A DNA stretch of 64,000 nucleotides from assembly GCF_013415845.1 (NCBI RefSeq), contig NZ_CP058907.1:2728001-2792000 (forward strand), given 5' to 3'. The position numbers and the translations under genes are program-made. The DNA is from Rhodopseudomonas palustris. Its GTDB lineage: Bacteria; Pseudomonadota; Alphaproteobacteria; Rhizobiales; Xanthobacteraceae. Positions 48,826-57,729 of the stretch are shown piece by piece; the first letter of the stretch is position 1; the number at the start of each line of letters is the position of its first letter. The notes under the pieces are model-generated. The model was not told the origin of the DNA and searched no databases. It saw only the letters and a program-made list of their open reading frames with translations.

Positions 48826-49164
48826 ATGAACACCGCGATGCAGATGATGCCGATGATGCCCATGCCGATGCCGATGATGGGCGGGATGCCGGCCATGATG
48901 AATCCAATGATGATGAACCCGATGATGGCAGGCATGTCGATGATGGGCATGCCGGGCATGGCAATGCCGATGATGATGTGCAAGATGACTTGCACGATGT
49001 CGCCGAACGGCACCATGAGCTGCGAGATGGCGCCGATGGATCCGGCAATGAAGGACATGTTCATGCAGTGCTGCCAGAACATGATGACCATGATGACGGG
49101 CGGCATGCCGATGATGATGAGCTGCGGCGGCATGATGATGATGGGAATGATGGCGAAGGCCTAA
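48826..49164 (+). CDS. Methionine-rich (44% Met), cysteine-containing small protein
   Basis: 112-residue protein of extreme composition: 49 methionines and 6 cysteines, with P, G and A filling most of the rest. It consists of MMP, MPM, MNPM and GMPM runs, interrupted at residues 52-83 by CKMTCTMSPNGTMSCEMAP and MFMQCCQ. It has no classical signal peptide. I chose the ATG at 48826, which has GGAGAGAG 5 nt upstream; the frame is open to 48754. Met/Cys clusters of this kind bind Cu(I) or act as methionine-based oxidant sinks or sulfur reserves; none is proven here. It stands alone with a terminator and is not in an operon, next to a sulfur-acquisition region. Confidence 0.75.
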   Translation: MNTAMQMMPMMPMPMPMMGGMPAMMNPMMMNPMMAGMSMMGMPGMAMPMMMCKMTCTMSPNGTMSCEMAPMDPAMKDMFMQCCQNMMTMMTGGMPMMMSCGGMMMMGMMAKA

Positions 49165-49195
49165 TCGCCTCGCTTCATCTTCTACAGATCAGCCC

Positions 49196-49220
49196 GGAGC
49201 CGGCCAAGTGCCGGCTCCTT
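49196..49220 (+). terminator. Terminator of the Met-rich gene
   Basis: A perfect 9-bp stem GGAGCCGGC / GCCGGCTCC (49196-49204, 49210-49218) with a 5-nt loop lies 31 nt after the stop and is followed by TT. Confidence 0.75.
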
Positions 49221-49321
49221 GCCGTTGAGCCGCAGATTTCTTTGCCGGGGCCAACACCCAGCTCAGTTAAGCGTTTGCTAGGACTGGACGAGCGCTGCTC
49301 CGCGGGGCACGCGACGAGCGG

Positions 49322-49945
49322 CTATCCGATCGACTCGACGTAGGTCATGACGAGGAACAGAACGGCTTCCTCGGCGCCGAGATTGCGATAGCTGTGCGGG
49401 ACATCTGCGTCGAACAGGATCGCGTCGCCGGCGCTGAGTACAACTGGCCGTTCCGCACCTGCGTTGATTTCGACGGCACCTTTCGCAACGACCAGATTCT
49501 CGCGGGTGCCGGCGGCGTGCGGATCGGCGTCCTCGCGATGAAGCGGTGCCAGCCGCAGTTCGTAGAATTCGACCTGGCGCTCGCCGTCGAACGGAAACAG
49601 CGCGCGCGAGGTGAACTGCCCTTGGTTCGACGTCAGCAGTTTCGCATCAGTCCGGCGCAGCACCTGGGGATGGTGGGGGCTCTCCGTCGCGATCAGGCGC
49701 GCGAACGGGACGCCGAGCGCGGTCGCGACCTTCCACAACGTTCCGATCGTCGGCACGCTCTTGCCGGTCTCGATCTGCCCAAGCATCGCACGGCTGACGC
49801 CTGATTGCTTAGCCAGACGTTCAAGCGAGTAACCCTGCCGGACCCGAAGCCGTCGCAGATTGTGCCCGACGATGGACGGCAGATCGACTGACACGTGCTT
49901 CGCTTCGGTTTCGTGGGATTCGAGCCGGAAGCTGGCGTCGCTCAT
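49322..49945 (-). CDS. XRE-family regulator with C-terminal cupin domain
   Basis: 207-residue transcription regulator. The helix-turn-helix lies at about residues 28-80 (LRRLRVRQGYSLERLAKQSG, then VSRAMLGQIETGKSVPTIGT). The cupin ligand domain is at about residues 130-205 (HAAGTRENLVVAKGAVEINA, then DAILFDADVPHSYRNLG). Regulators of this build (PuuR, SutR/YdcN class) sense small ligands, and SutR acts on sulfur-utilisation genes in E. coli. I placed the start at 49945, overlapping the stop of the small upstream gene (ATGA). Its position at the edge of the sulfonate block makes it the best candidate local regulator. Confidence 0.88.
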   Translation of the reverse strand: MSDASFRLESHETEAKHVSVDLPSIVGHNLRRLRVRQGYSLERLAKQSGVSRAMLGQIETGKSVPTIGTLWKVATALGVPFARLIATESPHHPQVLRRTDAKLLTSNQGQFTSRALFPFDGERQVEFYELRLAPLHREDADPHAAGTRENLVVAKGAVEINAGAERPVVLSAGDAILFDADVPHSYRNLGAEEAVLFLVMTYVESIG

Positions 49946-50172
49946 CCCTTCGCTCCGGGCGTGTAGCCGCCGATCAGCATAACCGGTGCCATCACCCAGC
50001 TCGGCCAGAAACTGAAGAAGAATGCTTGACCATGAAACGGAAGCGGCTGGTATTGATCCCATGTCGGGGCTGAGTCGGCCGCAGCGGCGAGCGCCTTTCG
50101 CTGCGCCCGGTATACACTCAGATCGATCACATTCGCCGATTGCACGGACACCACGTCCTCGTTGTCATCCAT
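49942..50172 (-). CDS. Small protein translationally coupled to the XRE-cupin gene
   Basis: 76-residue protein if started at the ATG at 50172 (MDDNEDVVSVQSANVIDLSV); ATGs at 50205 and 50268 are alternatives, and none has a convincing ribosome site. The N-terminal half is polar with YRAQRKALAAAADS. The C-terminal half is aromatic and hydrophobic (QAFFFSFWPSWVMAPVMLIG), probably one membrane segment. The ATGA overlap with the regulator gene is the main evidence that it is real. I do not recognise the family. Confidence 0.55.
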   Translation of the reverse strand: MDDNEDVVSVQSANVIDLSVYRAQRKALAAAADSAPTWDQYQPLPFHGQAFFFSFWPSWVMAPVMLIGGYTPGAKG

Positions 50173-50447
50173 CGAACGCAGATGTTCGGCGATAAACGCC
50201 CGCATGACAATCAGTGCAGCGAGAAAACAACGGATCGAGCGCCTCTGCTCTGTCCAGTGGCAAGGCATTCCAGCCTGCTGTGCTCGCGTAGGTCAGGTCT
50301 GCTATCCGAGACACGACGGGTTCAGGCGTTCTGAACCAAGTGGGGCTGGACCGGCCGATGCAGATGCTGCCGCCATTTTACCTCTACGGTCGCAGAGGTC
50401 GCGATGGGCACGTTCGCCGGTCGGTCCGGTTAGCTCTCGATACAAGA

Positions 50448-50482
50448 CGTCCGGCATTGCACGAGCCGTGCGATGCCGGACG
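50448..50482 (-). terminator. Strong hairpin downstream of the ssuA1 gene
   Basis: A 16-bp stem (50448-50463 with 50467-50482, one G-T pair) closed by a 3-nt loop, core GTCCGGCATTGCACG. It lies 27 nt past the ssuA1 stop on the minus strand. The following TCTTGTA is only a weak T run, so it may act as an RNA-stabilising hairpin rather than a classic terminator. A second, shorter dyad GGTTCAG / CTGAACC is at 50319-50337. Confidence 0.55.
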
Positions 50483-50508
50483 AGGTGGTCCAACGGGAGA
50501 ATCGATGA

Positions 50509-51462
50509 TCAGGACGCCGGCGACCACTTCCAGACGATGTCGCGGACGTTGATCGGTTTCGGGATCAGGCCGAGCTTGTGAAAGCGGTCCGCTGTCTGTT
50601 GCTGCTCCGCCAGAATCTTGTCGGTGACCGGCGTGACCTCAAACACCGATCGCCCGACCAGAGTGCTGACCACGGCGGGATCGACGCCGGTCGAGGCGGC
50701 GAGGGATTTGGTGATTTCGTCGCGATGGCCGTTTGCCCACTGCGCTTCCTTGGCGAAAGTCTGGTTCAGCAAGGCGACGAGGTCGCCATGGGCATTGGTG
50801 AATTCGCGGTTGGCGAGGAAGAAGCCGATCGAGTCGTGGGCGTCGCCGGCGAAGCTCAGCACGCGGGCGCCGCTCTTCTCGGCCAGTGCGAGGTACGGAT
50901 CCCAGATCGCCCACGCGTCTACCGTTCCGCCGGCGAAAGCCGCGGTGCCATCGGCAGGCGGCAGGTACACCGCGGTCACGTCGGTGAACTGCAGGCCGGC
51001 CTTTTCGAGGATGGCGACGGCCGTGTTGTGTGCGCTCGATCCTTTCGGAATAGCAAGCCGCTTGCCTTTGAGATCGGCGACCGACTTGATCGGCGAGTTC
51101 GCCGGAACGACGATTCCTTCGTTCTTGCCGGAGCCGGGCAGGGCAGCGACGTACAGCAGGTTGGCCGCTGCGGCCTGCGCAAAGATCGGCGGGGTGTCGC
51201 CGGTGTAACCGAAATCGATATTGCCGGTGTTGAGCGCCTCGAGCAGCGGCGGGCCGAAGGCGAACTCGACCCACTTCACGGAAAGGCCTTTTTCCTTCAG
51301 CGCAGCTTCGAGGACGCCGCGCTCCTTCACAGCAGGCTGAATGCCTGCCTTCTGGAAGCCGATGCGGACTTCCTTCAGGTCCGCCGCAGAGGCGAAGCCG
51401 ATGGACGATGCCGCGAGCGCGGCGAAGGCGAGGGCGAACAACGATCTACGCGACGACATCAT
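50509..51462 (-). CDS. ssuA: Sulfonate ABC transporter substrate-binding protein (SsuA-like 1)
   Basis: 317-residue periplasmic binding protein of the SsuA/nitrate-taurine family. The signal peptide is SSRRSLFALAFAALAASSIG, with cleavage after ASA. Family blocks are EVRIGFQKAGIQPAVKERGV, NTGNIDFGYTGDTPPIFAQA, and VDAWAIWDPYLALAEKSG. It delivers aliphatic sulfonates to the SsuBC permease encoded upstream on the same strand. It is separated from the flavin reductase gene by 160 nt carrying a direct repeat, so it may have its own promoter. It is a paralogue of the protein at 55075. Confidence 0.92.
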   Translation of the reverse strand: MMSSRRSLFALAFAALAASSIGFASAADLKEVRIGFQKAGIQPAVKERGVLEAALKEKGLSVKWVEFAFGPPLLEALNTGNIDFGYTGDTPPIFAQAAAANLLYVAALPGSGKNEGIVVPANSPIKSVADLKGKRLAIPKGSSAHNTAVAILEKAGLQFTDVTAVYLPPADGTAAFAGGTVDAWAIWDPYLALAEKSGARVLSFAGDAHDSIGFFLANREFTNAHGDLVALLNQTFAKEAQWANGHRDEITKSLAASTGVDPAVVSTLVGRSVFEVTPVTDKILAEQQQTADRFHKLGLIPKPINVRDIVWKWSPAS

Positions 51463-51505
51463 GAGCCTGCTCCAGAGATCATTCGTGGGATCTTATTAGA
51501 GGCAG

Positions 51506-51530
51506 GAATTCCAATCCGACTGAATTCCAA
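51506..51530 (-). promoter_or_regulatory. Direct repeat TTGGAATTC x2 upstream of ssuA1
   Basis: On the minus strand TTGGAATTC occurs twice (51530-51522 and 51514-51506), a 16-bp period, 44-68 nt before the ssuA1 start. It could be a binding site for a sulfur-responsive regulator. Function is inferred from position only. Confidence 0.4.
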
Positions 51531-51622
51531 AGATCGAAGGCAGTCATGCGAACTATGCTGCGTGGCGTCTGATTGGGGAAAGGACTGTTTGCCAGGTTCG
51601 CAAGTCAGCCTTCGGAGTCGGC

Positions 51623-52192
51623 CTAACCGTGCTTGGCGCTTGGTACGCTGACCTCTGCCAGTCGCAGGAGATCTTCGTCGCGATCGATGGCGACGTAGCT
51701 GCCCTGCCAATAGGTCAGCGAGGCTTTGCGTGGCAGCGTCGAGGTGTGAACGACGCGGCCAACCAAGATCGCGTGGGTATGTCGCTCGATAACTTCATCG
51801 AGCTCGCATTCGATGGTCGCAAGTGCGCCGGCCAGAACCGGAGCGCCCGAGATACCCGTATTCCACGTACCGCCGGCGAACCGCGCAGCGCCCTTCAGGC
51901 CGCCCTTGCCGGCGAAGCGTTCGCCGATTTCGATCTGGTCGGCAGCGAGGATGTTGACCGCGAAGGCGTGACTGCAAGCGATCAGCGGGCCCGCGGACGA
52001 TTTCTGGTTGAGACAGACGATCAACGTCGGCGGCGTCGCCGACAGCGAGGTAACCGCCGTGGCGGTCATGCCGACTCGGGCGCTGCCTTTGCCGGCGGTG
52101 ATGACGCTGACACCGCTCGCGAGCTGCCGCATCGCATGGGCGAAGTCAGCCGGCGAAGCGGAACGAAGACGGTCCTCAATGGCAAGCGTCAT
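51623..52192 (-). CDS. Flavin reductase (SsuE-role, DIM6/NTAB family)
   Basis: 189-residue FMN-binding split-barrel reductase of the flavin reductase-like family (HpaC/DIM6 type, not homologous in fold class to E. coli SsuE). Blocks seen are FAHAMRQLASGVSVITAGKG, GMTATAVTSLSATPPTLIVC, and the C-terminal LTYWQGSYVAID. It would supply FMNH2 to the SsuD monooxygenase encoded three genes upstream. Spacing to ssuB is 10 nt, placing it in the ssuA2-ssuD-ssuC-ssuB-reductase operon. Confidence 0.9.
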   Translation of the reverse strand: MTLAIEDRLRSASPADFAHAMRQLASGVSVITAGKGSARVGMTATAVTSLSATPPTLIVCLNQKSSAGPLIACSHAFAVNILAADQIEIGERFAGKGGLKGAARFAGGTWNTGISGAPVLAGALATIECELDEVIERHTHAILVGRVVHTSTLPRKASLTYWQGSYVAIDRDEDLLRLAEVSVPSAKHG

Positions 52193-52202
52193 GGCAGCGG
52201 CC

Positions 52203-53048
52203 TCACAGCTCGAATGTGTCCTCCGCGCCCTTCAGCAGATCTCGTAGGATCTCACCTTCGAGGGCGGCGAGCTCGGCAGAGCCGCGCTGGCGGGGGCGCG
52301 GCAGATCAATCGGCAGATCCTTGGCGATGCGGCCGTCCTCGATCACCAGCACGCGATCGGCGAGGGCAACCGCCTCGGCGACGTCGTGGGTCACCAGGAT
52401 GGCGGTGAACCCCTGTGCCTGCCACACCTGTTCGAGCAGACGCTGCATGGCGATGCGCGTCAGCGCGTCCAGGGCGCCGAGCGGCTCGTCGAAGGCGAGC
52501 ACGCGCGGTCGGCTGACCAGGGCGCGGGCCAATGCGACGCGCTGCTTTTGACCTCCGGATAGCACCGCCGGCCATTCCCCGCGCTTGTCATCGAGACCGA
52601 CCTCGATCAGGGCCGCATCGGCGCGAGCCCGGGCATCCGGAGAGTTGCGCTCGGTGCCCAGACCGACCTCCACATTGGCGAGGACCCGTGCCCACGGCAG
52701 CAGGCGCGGCTCCTGGAACATGACGCGGACGTCGCCCGGCAGCTTGTCTTCGCCGAACACGATGTGGCCTGCACTCGGAGTTTCGAGCCCGGCGATCAGT
52801 CGCAGCAGCGTGCTCTTGCCGCAGCCGCTGCGGCCGACAATGGTGACGAACTGGCCGGCCGGGATATGCAGGTCGATCCCGCGAAGCACGTCGTTGTCGC
52901 AAAAGGATTTGCGCAAACCGCGAATGTCGAGCGCGAGCGCGCTTGTCGGAGGCTGCGAGGGGCGAGCTTCGTCCTCGATGGTGGGGGCGACCGGATCGTA
53001 GGCGCCGGGCGGGGCGGCGAGAAGGAATTGAAGCGCTTCCATCATCAT
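52203..53048 (-). CDS. ssuB: Sulfonate ABC transporter ATP-binding protein
   Basis: 281-residue ABC ATPase. Walker A is [18 protein letters not shown] (about residue 74), the Q loop is [18 protein letters not shown], the signature is [15 protein letters not shown], and Walker B is [12 protein letters not shown]. The EPRLLPW Q-loop is characteristic of SsuB and TauB. The N-terminal 40 residues ([20 protein letters not shown]) are an extra, probably flexible extension. It starts 4 nt after ssuC, and three consecutive ATG codons make the exact start uncertain by up to two residues. Confidence 0.94.
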   Translation of the reverse strand: MMMEALQFLLAAPPGAYDPVAPTIEDEARPSQPPTSALALDIRGLRKSFCDNDVLRGIDLHIPAGQFVTIVGRSGCGKSTLLRLIAGLETPSAGHIVFGEDKLPGDVRVMFQEPRLLPWARVLANVEVGLGTERNSPDARARADAALIEVGLDDKRGEWPAVLSGGQKQRVALARALVSRPRVLAFDEPLGALDALTRIAMQRLLEQVWQAQGFTAILVTHDVAEAVALADRVLVIEDGRIAKDLPIDLPRPRQRGSAELAALEGEILRDLLKGAEDTFEL

Positions 53049-53052
53049 CCCC

Positions 53053-53859
53053 TCAAGAGCGCTGGAATGCCGGGTGCCACGACAGCGTCTGCCGTTCGAG
53101 TAGACGCGAGGCGCTGTCGGCGAGTTTGCCGAGCAGGGCGTAGATCAGGATCGATAGAACGACCACGTCGATCAGCATGAATTCGCGCGCCTGCATCGCC
53201 ATGTAGCCGAGGCCCGACGAGGCCGCGATGGTCTCGGCCACGATCAGGGTCAGCCACATGATGCCGAGCGCGAAACGGACGCCGACGAACACGGAGGGCA
53301 GCGCGCCTGGAAAGATCACCCGGCGGAACAGTTCGACGTTGCTCATGCCGTAGATCCGCCCCATCTCGATCAGTTGCGGATCGACGCTGCGGATGCCGTG
53401 CAGGGTGTTCAGATAGATCGGGAAGAACACGCCGAGCGCGACCAGGAACAGCTTGGCCTCCTCGTCGATCCCGAACCACAGGATCACCAGGGGAATCAGC
53501 GCAAGGTGCGGCACGTTGCGGACCATCTGCAACGTGGTGTCCGACAGCTTGGCACTGAGGCTGGACAGGCCGTTGGCGAGACCAAACGCAAAGCCGATGC
53601 TGCCGCCGATGGCGAAGCCGACCGAGGCACGCCAGAAGCTGACCCAGATATTGCGGACGAGTTCGCCGGACTGCAGCAACTTCCAGCCGGCGACGAGGAC
53701 GTCGCTCGGCGCCGGCAGCACACGCGCCGATACAAATCCGAGGCTGCAGGCCGCTTGCCAGACCAGGATGATCAGCAGCGGCACGATCCATTGGATCAGC
53801 CCGTCCGGTCGCGGCAGCCGCCACGCGCGCGGTCGGGCGAGGGTTTCGACGAGGCTCAT
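53053..53859 (-). CDS. ssuC: Sulfonate ABC transporter permease
   Basis: 268-residue inner-membrane permease with about six membrane segments. The first is [20 protein letters not shown]. The EAA loop faces the ATPase and reads [20 protein letters not shown], followed by [20 protein letters not shown]. The ATG overlaps the ssuD stop (ATGA), and ssuB follows after 4 nt. Being the only permease in the block, it probably serves both nearby SsuA-like binding proteins. Confidence 0.94.
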   Translation of the reverse strand: MSLVETLARPRAWRLPRPDGLIQWIVPLLIILVWQAACSLGFVSARVLPAPSDVLVAGWKLLQSGELVRNIWVSFWRASVGFAIGGSIGFAFGLANGLSSLSAKLSDTTLQMVRNVPHLALIPLVILWFGIDEEAKLFLVALGVFFPIYLNTLHGIRSVDPQLIEMGRIYGMSNVELFRRVIFPGALPSVFVGVRFALGIMWLTLIVAETIAASSGLGYMAMQAREFMLIDVVVLSILIYALLGKLADSASRLLERQTLSWHPAFQRS

Positions 53860-55031
53860 GGTTTGGCCGCCTGCTTGGCGTTCGGCAGATGCTCATTGGC
53901 GATGGTCTCGCCGAACGGGCCGGTATTAGCGCGCAGCGGCGTGACGTTGCCCGCGTGCTGCGGCTTCACCAGCGGGAACACGAGCTCGGCGAACCGATAG
54001 GCTTCTTCGAGATGCGGGTATCCGGACAGAATGAAGGTGTCGATGCCGACGTCCTGATATTCCTTAATCCGGGCGGCCACGGTCTGCGGATCACCGACCA
54101 GCGCTGTGCCAGCGCCGCCCCGCACCAGACCGACGCCGGCCCACAGATTGGGACTGATCTCGAGCTTGTCGCGGCGGCCGCCGTGTAGCTCCGACATCCG
54201 CTGCTGTCCGACCGAGTCCATCCGGGCGAAAACCTTCTGCGCGGCGGCGATGGTGTCGTCGGTGACGTAGCGGATCAGATCGTCTGCTGCGGCCCAGGCA
54301 GCTTCGTTGGTCTCGCGAACGATCACGTGCAGGCGGATGCCGAACGACAGCTTGCGCCCGCGCGGCTCCGCCACCGCACGGACCCGATTGACCTTCTCGG
54401 CGACTTGGGCGGGCGGCTCGCCCCAGGTCAGATACTTGTCGACGGTGTCGGCTGCGACGTCGATGCCGGCGTCCGATGACCCTCCGAAATACAGCGGCGG
54501 GCGAGGGCTTTGCACCGGTGGGAACAGCAGCCGTCCATCCTCGATCGTGATGTGCTTTCCGGCGACGTTGACGGTCTTGCCGGACAGCAGATCCGAATAG
54601 ACGTTGAGGAATTCGCGGGTGACCTCGTAGCGCTCATCATGTGACAAGAACACGCCGTCGCCCTTGTTCTCGACCGGATCACCGCCGGTGACGACGTTGA
54701 CGAGAAGCCGGCCGCCAATCAAGCGGTCGAGCGTGGCAGTCATTCGGGCTGCGACGCTCGGCGACTGCAGGCCGGGGCGGACGGCGACCAGGTAACGCAG
54801 CCTCTCGGTCCAAGGCGCCACCGCCGAGGCCACCACCCAAGAATCCTCGCAGCTCCGTCCGGTGGGCAGCAAAACGCCGAAATAGCCGAGTTGATCGGCC
54901 GCTTGTGCGATTTGCCGGAGATAGCCGAAGTTGACGTCACGGCCACCATTCGATGTTCCAAGATAGTGACCGTCGCCGTGGGTCGGAAGAAACCAAAGGA
55001 AGTTGGAAGATGTCGTCTGGGGGGCAGTCAT
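53856..55031 (-). CDS. ssuD: FMNH2-dependent alkanesulfonate monooxygenase
   Basis: 391-residue two-component flavin monooxygenase that uses FMNH2 and O2 to split C1-substituted alkanesulfonates into aldehyde and sulfite. Family blocks are [20 protein letters not shown], the Cys54-equivalent in [36 protein letters not shown], and [20 protein letters not shown]. The start is the ATG at 55031; the frame upstream to 55103 is not conserved. It is coupled to ssuC by a 4-nt overlap. The O2 requirement matters in context, since the divergent nitrogenase-like operon would be expected to work without oxygen. Confidence 0.96.
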   Translation of the reverse strand: MTAPQTTSSNFLWFLPTHGDGHYLGTSNGGRDVNFGYLRQIAQAADQLGYFGVLLPTGRSCEDSWVVASAVAPWTERLRYLVAVRPGLQSPSVAARMTATLDRLIGGRLLVNVVTGGDPVENKGDGVFLSHDERYEVTREFLNVYSDLLSGKTVNVAGKHITIEDGRLLFPPVQSPRPPLYFGGSSDAGIDVAADTVDKYLTWGEPPAQVAEKVNRVRAVAEPRGRKLSFGIRLHVIVRETNEAAWAAADDLIRYVTDDTIAAAQKVFARMDSVGQQRMSELHGGRRDKLEISPNLWAGVGLVRGGAGTALVGDPQTVAARIKEYQDVGIDTFILSGYPHLEEAYRFAELVFPLVKPQHAGNVTPLRANTGPFGETIANEHLPNAKQAAKP

Positions 55032-55074
55032 GCGGCGTGCTCCTGGATTGTCCTGTCTTTTTGCTTTGGCCGGC

Positions 55075-56022
55075 TCAAGCCTGTGGCGGCCGCCAAACCG
55101 CATCGCGCACCACGATCGGGCGGGGAATTAGGCCTAGCTGATGGAAACGGTCGGCGACGTCCTGCTGGGTCGAGACGATCTCGTCCGTCACCGGCCCAAC
55201 CACGAACGATGAGCGGTTCGCGGCGATCGTCTGGATGTCGAGCGGGATGCCTGTGACGGCACTGAGGGACTGAGCGACGTCGCCGCGATGATCTTCAGCC
55301 CATCGCGCGGTCGCGCTGGTGACCTCGATGATCTGCTTGAGGATCAACGCATTTCGTTGAGCGAATTCGCGGTTGGCGATGTAGAACGAGTTGGTCCGGC
55401 CGACCTCGGATGCATTGACCAGCACGCGCCCGTTCTGCTTCAGCTCGCCGATCGCGAAATATGGATCCCAGATCGACCAGGCATCGATGCTGCCTTGCGC
55501 GAACGCGGGTCCGGCGTCCGGCGGCGATAGGTACACCGGCGTGATGTCGCCATAGGTCAGGCCGGCCTTCTTGAGCGCCAGCAAGACGACGGTGTGGGCG
55601 CTCGATCCCTTTGTGAAGCCGATGCGCTTGCCCTTGAGGTCGGCGAGACCGCGGATCGGCGAATCTTTCGGAACCAGGATTCCCTGACCGTTGGTAATCG
55701 GCTGACCGGCCGCGTAGACGATTGCAGCGCCAGCAGCCTGGGCAAAGATCGGCGGCGAGTCACCGACGGCGCCGTAGTGAATGCTGCCGACGTTCATCGC
55801 CTCGAGCATCGGGGGACCGGAAGAGAATTCCAGCCATTTGATGCCGATATTCTGTCCGGCGAAGTGATCCTCCAGCGTTCGCCGTTGCCGCGCGATCACC
55901 AACACGCCGTTCTTCTGATAGCCGATGCGGATCTCGGTCAGCGGCTCGGCCGCGGCTGAGCGCGACAGAATCGGCAGCAAGCCGGCTCCGGCGGATAGCT
56001 GGAGAAATTGTCGGCGCTGCAT
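55075..56022 (-). CDS. ssuA: Sulfonate ABC transporter substrate-binding protein (SsuA-like 2)
   Basis: 315-residue binding protein and first gene of the minus-strand ssu operon. The signal region [20 protein letters not shown] plus SAAA is twin-arginine-like but has only one RR pair without the full motif. Mature blocks are [40 protein letters not shown], and [21 protein letters not shown] chose the ATG at 56022, preceded by GGGAGGCCAG. It resembles the protein at 50509 throughout but is clearly diverged, so it may bind a different sulfonate. The gap to ssuD is 43 nt. Confidence 0.93.
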   Translation of the reverse strand: MQRRQFLQLSAGAGLLPILSRSAAAEPLTEIRIGYQKNGVLVIARQRRTLEDHFAGQNIGIKWLEFSSGPPMLEAMNVGSIHYGAVGDSPPIFAQAAGAAIVYAAGQPITNGQGILVPKDSPIRGLADLKGKRIGFTKGSSAHTVVLLALKKAGLTYGDITPVYLSPPDAGPAFAQGSIDAWSIWDPYFAIGELKQNGRVLVNASEVGRTNSFYIANREFAQRNALILKQIIEVTSATARWAEDHRGDVAQSLSAVTGIPLDIQTIAANRSSFVVGPVTDEIVSTQQDVADRFHQLGLIPRPIVVRDAVWRPPQA

Positions 56023-56468
56023 CTGGCCTCCCTCGTTGTTGGTTCGTCGCGAGGGATGATGGGAGGCCGGGGGGGCGGTGTCGAGCCGTTGGGAAAAATA
56101 GCAACGCCTGTGCTCAGACGGAGGCACAGGCGGAGGTAAAATCCTCTGTTTGGGCCGAAGGCGGAATGGTTGTTCTCGTGCAAACGATCGCAGTTGATCC
56201 CCAGGAGAGGGAACTTAGTTGCGGCCGTGGCTCCCGAGACAAGCCAGTCACAACATAGGTCCAGACCGCCGACGGATGAGAAGCGCCGCAAGCTATCTGC
56301 AATTAGTTACCTTGTTAGATCACCTGTTCTGCTGAGCCGATCAGGTCCATCATAAACAACCTCTAAACGGCGTCATCTTCAGAATTGTCGGCGGGATAAG
56401 GTTCGAGGATGATTTGCGAACCGCCTGATGGCCTCCGGTGCCGTGGCGCAATCACGGATGAGATGTAT
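56023..56468. promoter_or_regulatory. Divergent control region between the ssu operon and the nitrogenase-like operon
   Basis: 446 nt holding both operon promoters. A dyad CGCCTGTGC / GCACAGGCG (56105-56113 and 56124-56132, 10-nt spacer) lies about 85 nt before the ssuA2 start, followed by GAGG-TAAAAT-CCTC. On the plus side, AT-rich sequence at 56280-56370 precedes the radical SAM gene. I see no sigma-54 (TGGCAC-N5-TTGC) element. No gene is evident within it. Confidence 0.5.
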
Positions 56469-57686
56469 ATGCCGACAGTTAGCGAGTTGAAGGAAGGACT
56501 TTGGCGCGAACTGGCGCTCAAGGCAGAGCTTGGCATCAACGGCGTTGCAATCAGCGGCGAGGCGCTCGATTTCGTCCAGCCTGGTATCAAGGCCCAGGAG
56601 CAGGTGCATTGCCTGTTCGAGATGGATTTCGAAACCCACACGGTCGAGCTGCCGTCGCATTTCTATCTGCCGCTCGGGCTGAGCGTCCCGTTCCGCTGGA
56701 ATCCGAAATCGGGCTATCGGGTCGATCTGCTCGGCGATCGGACGGTGCTGATCGATGGCAGTGAGGTGATCGCCGAGATCCGATTTCGTGAGCGTCCGGC
56801 CTTCTATGGCGCCAAGACGTCGGATGGGATCGAGATGGCGCAGATTGGTGCACACTACGCCGATCGGCACCTGTTCGTGGTCTATAGCAACGAGTGCTCG
56901 TACAAGGACAAGGGCGAAGATTGCCTGTTCTGCAACATCAATTACACCAAGGACGTGTACGGCGACAAAGGTGGGGTGTTCTGGAAGAACGCGAGGCAGA
57001 TCGGCGAGACGGCGGCGCGCGCCTACAATGACGGTGCGATCGATCACCTGACGGTCAGCGGTGGCGTGATCCCGGAGCGCCGTGAGCTCGAATACTACCT
57101 CGACGTCGCGGAAGCCATTCAGCAGCACACCGGGCTCGACGACTTCAACGGCACCGCGACGATTGCTGCGCCGCTCGATCTGCGCAATCTCGATCGTTTC
57201 AAGGAGGCCGGCTATCGCACCACGGCCATGAACATCGAGATCTGGGACAAGGGGATCTATGACGCGATCTGCCCCGGCAAGGCGCGCGGCGGTGGCGGTT
57301 GGGAGCACTGGGTCAAGGCGCTCGAATATGCTGTCACCGTGTTCGGTCATGGCAGAGTGCGCTCCAACATCGTCGCCGGAATCGAGCCGAAGCGCAGTAC
57401 GCTGGCCGGGCTGGAGTATCTGGCGTCCAAGGGTGTGGTCGGGACGTTCGCGGTTTGGTGTCCGAACCCCGGCTCGGAGCTCGAAGGCCACCGTTGTCCT
57501 GAGCCGGGCTGGTATCTCGACCTCGCGCACAAACTGGTCGCGATCTGGAAGAAGAACGGCATCACCTACCAGCACGTGTTCGACAGCAACGCTTCGTCCG
57601 ACACATTGCAGCATGACATCTACCGGATCGAGGACGAGACGCTGCCGATTTTCGGCACGGCCAAGCAGCTCGAGCCCGCCGAGTGA
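56469..57686 (+). CDS. Radical SAM protein with atypical CX8CX2C motif (first gene of nitrogenase-like operon)
   Basis: 405-residue protein if started at the ATG at 56469, which has GGATGAG 6 nt upstream; the frame opens at 56409. Residues 1-135 form a domain with beta-rich segments ([20 protein letters not shown]). The cluster motif is [20 protein letters not shown], with Cys143, Cys152 and Cys155: CX8CX2C instead of CX3CX2C. The glycine-rich [10 protein letters not shown] would contact SAM, and [20 protein letters not shown] and [20 protein letters not shown] follow. It is unlike NifB in length and motifs. The NifH-like gene follows after 43 nt. It may build or load a cofactor, or act on the substrate; neither is shown. 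Confidence 0.85.
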   Translation: MPTVSELKEGLWRELALKAELGINGVAISGEALDFVQPGIKAQEQVHCLFEMDFETHTVELPSHFYLPLGLSVPFRWNPKSGYRVDLLGDRTVLIDGSEVIAEIRFRERPAFYGAKTSDGIEMAQIGAHYADRHLFVVYSNECSYKDKGEDCLFCNINYTKDVYGDKGGVFWKNARQIGETAARAYNDGAIDHLTVSGGVIPERRELEYYLDVAEAIQQHTGLDDFNGTATIAAPLDLRNLDRFKEAGYRTTAMNIEIWDKGIYDAICPGKARGGGGWEHWVKALEYAVTVFGHGRVRSNIVAGIEPKRSTLAGLEYLASKGVVGTFAVWCPNPGSELEGHRCPEPGWYLDLAHKLVAIWKKNGITYQHVFDSNASSDTLQHDIYRIEDETLPIFGTAKQLEPAE

Positions 57687-57729
57687 GCTGCGTCGTCACC
57701 TCTTCACCGCCGAGCATAACGGGGTTTTC

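Noticed and set aside
48522..49133. A 203-codon open frame on the minus strand opposite the Met-rich gene, rich in isoleucine
   Set aside because: It is the antisense reading of ATG-rich sequence (CAT repeats read as ATC/ATT), has no ribosome site, and its tail is not protein-like. The plus-strand gene has a ribosome site and terminator.
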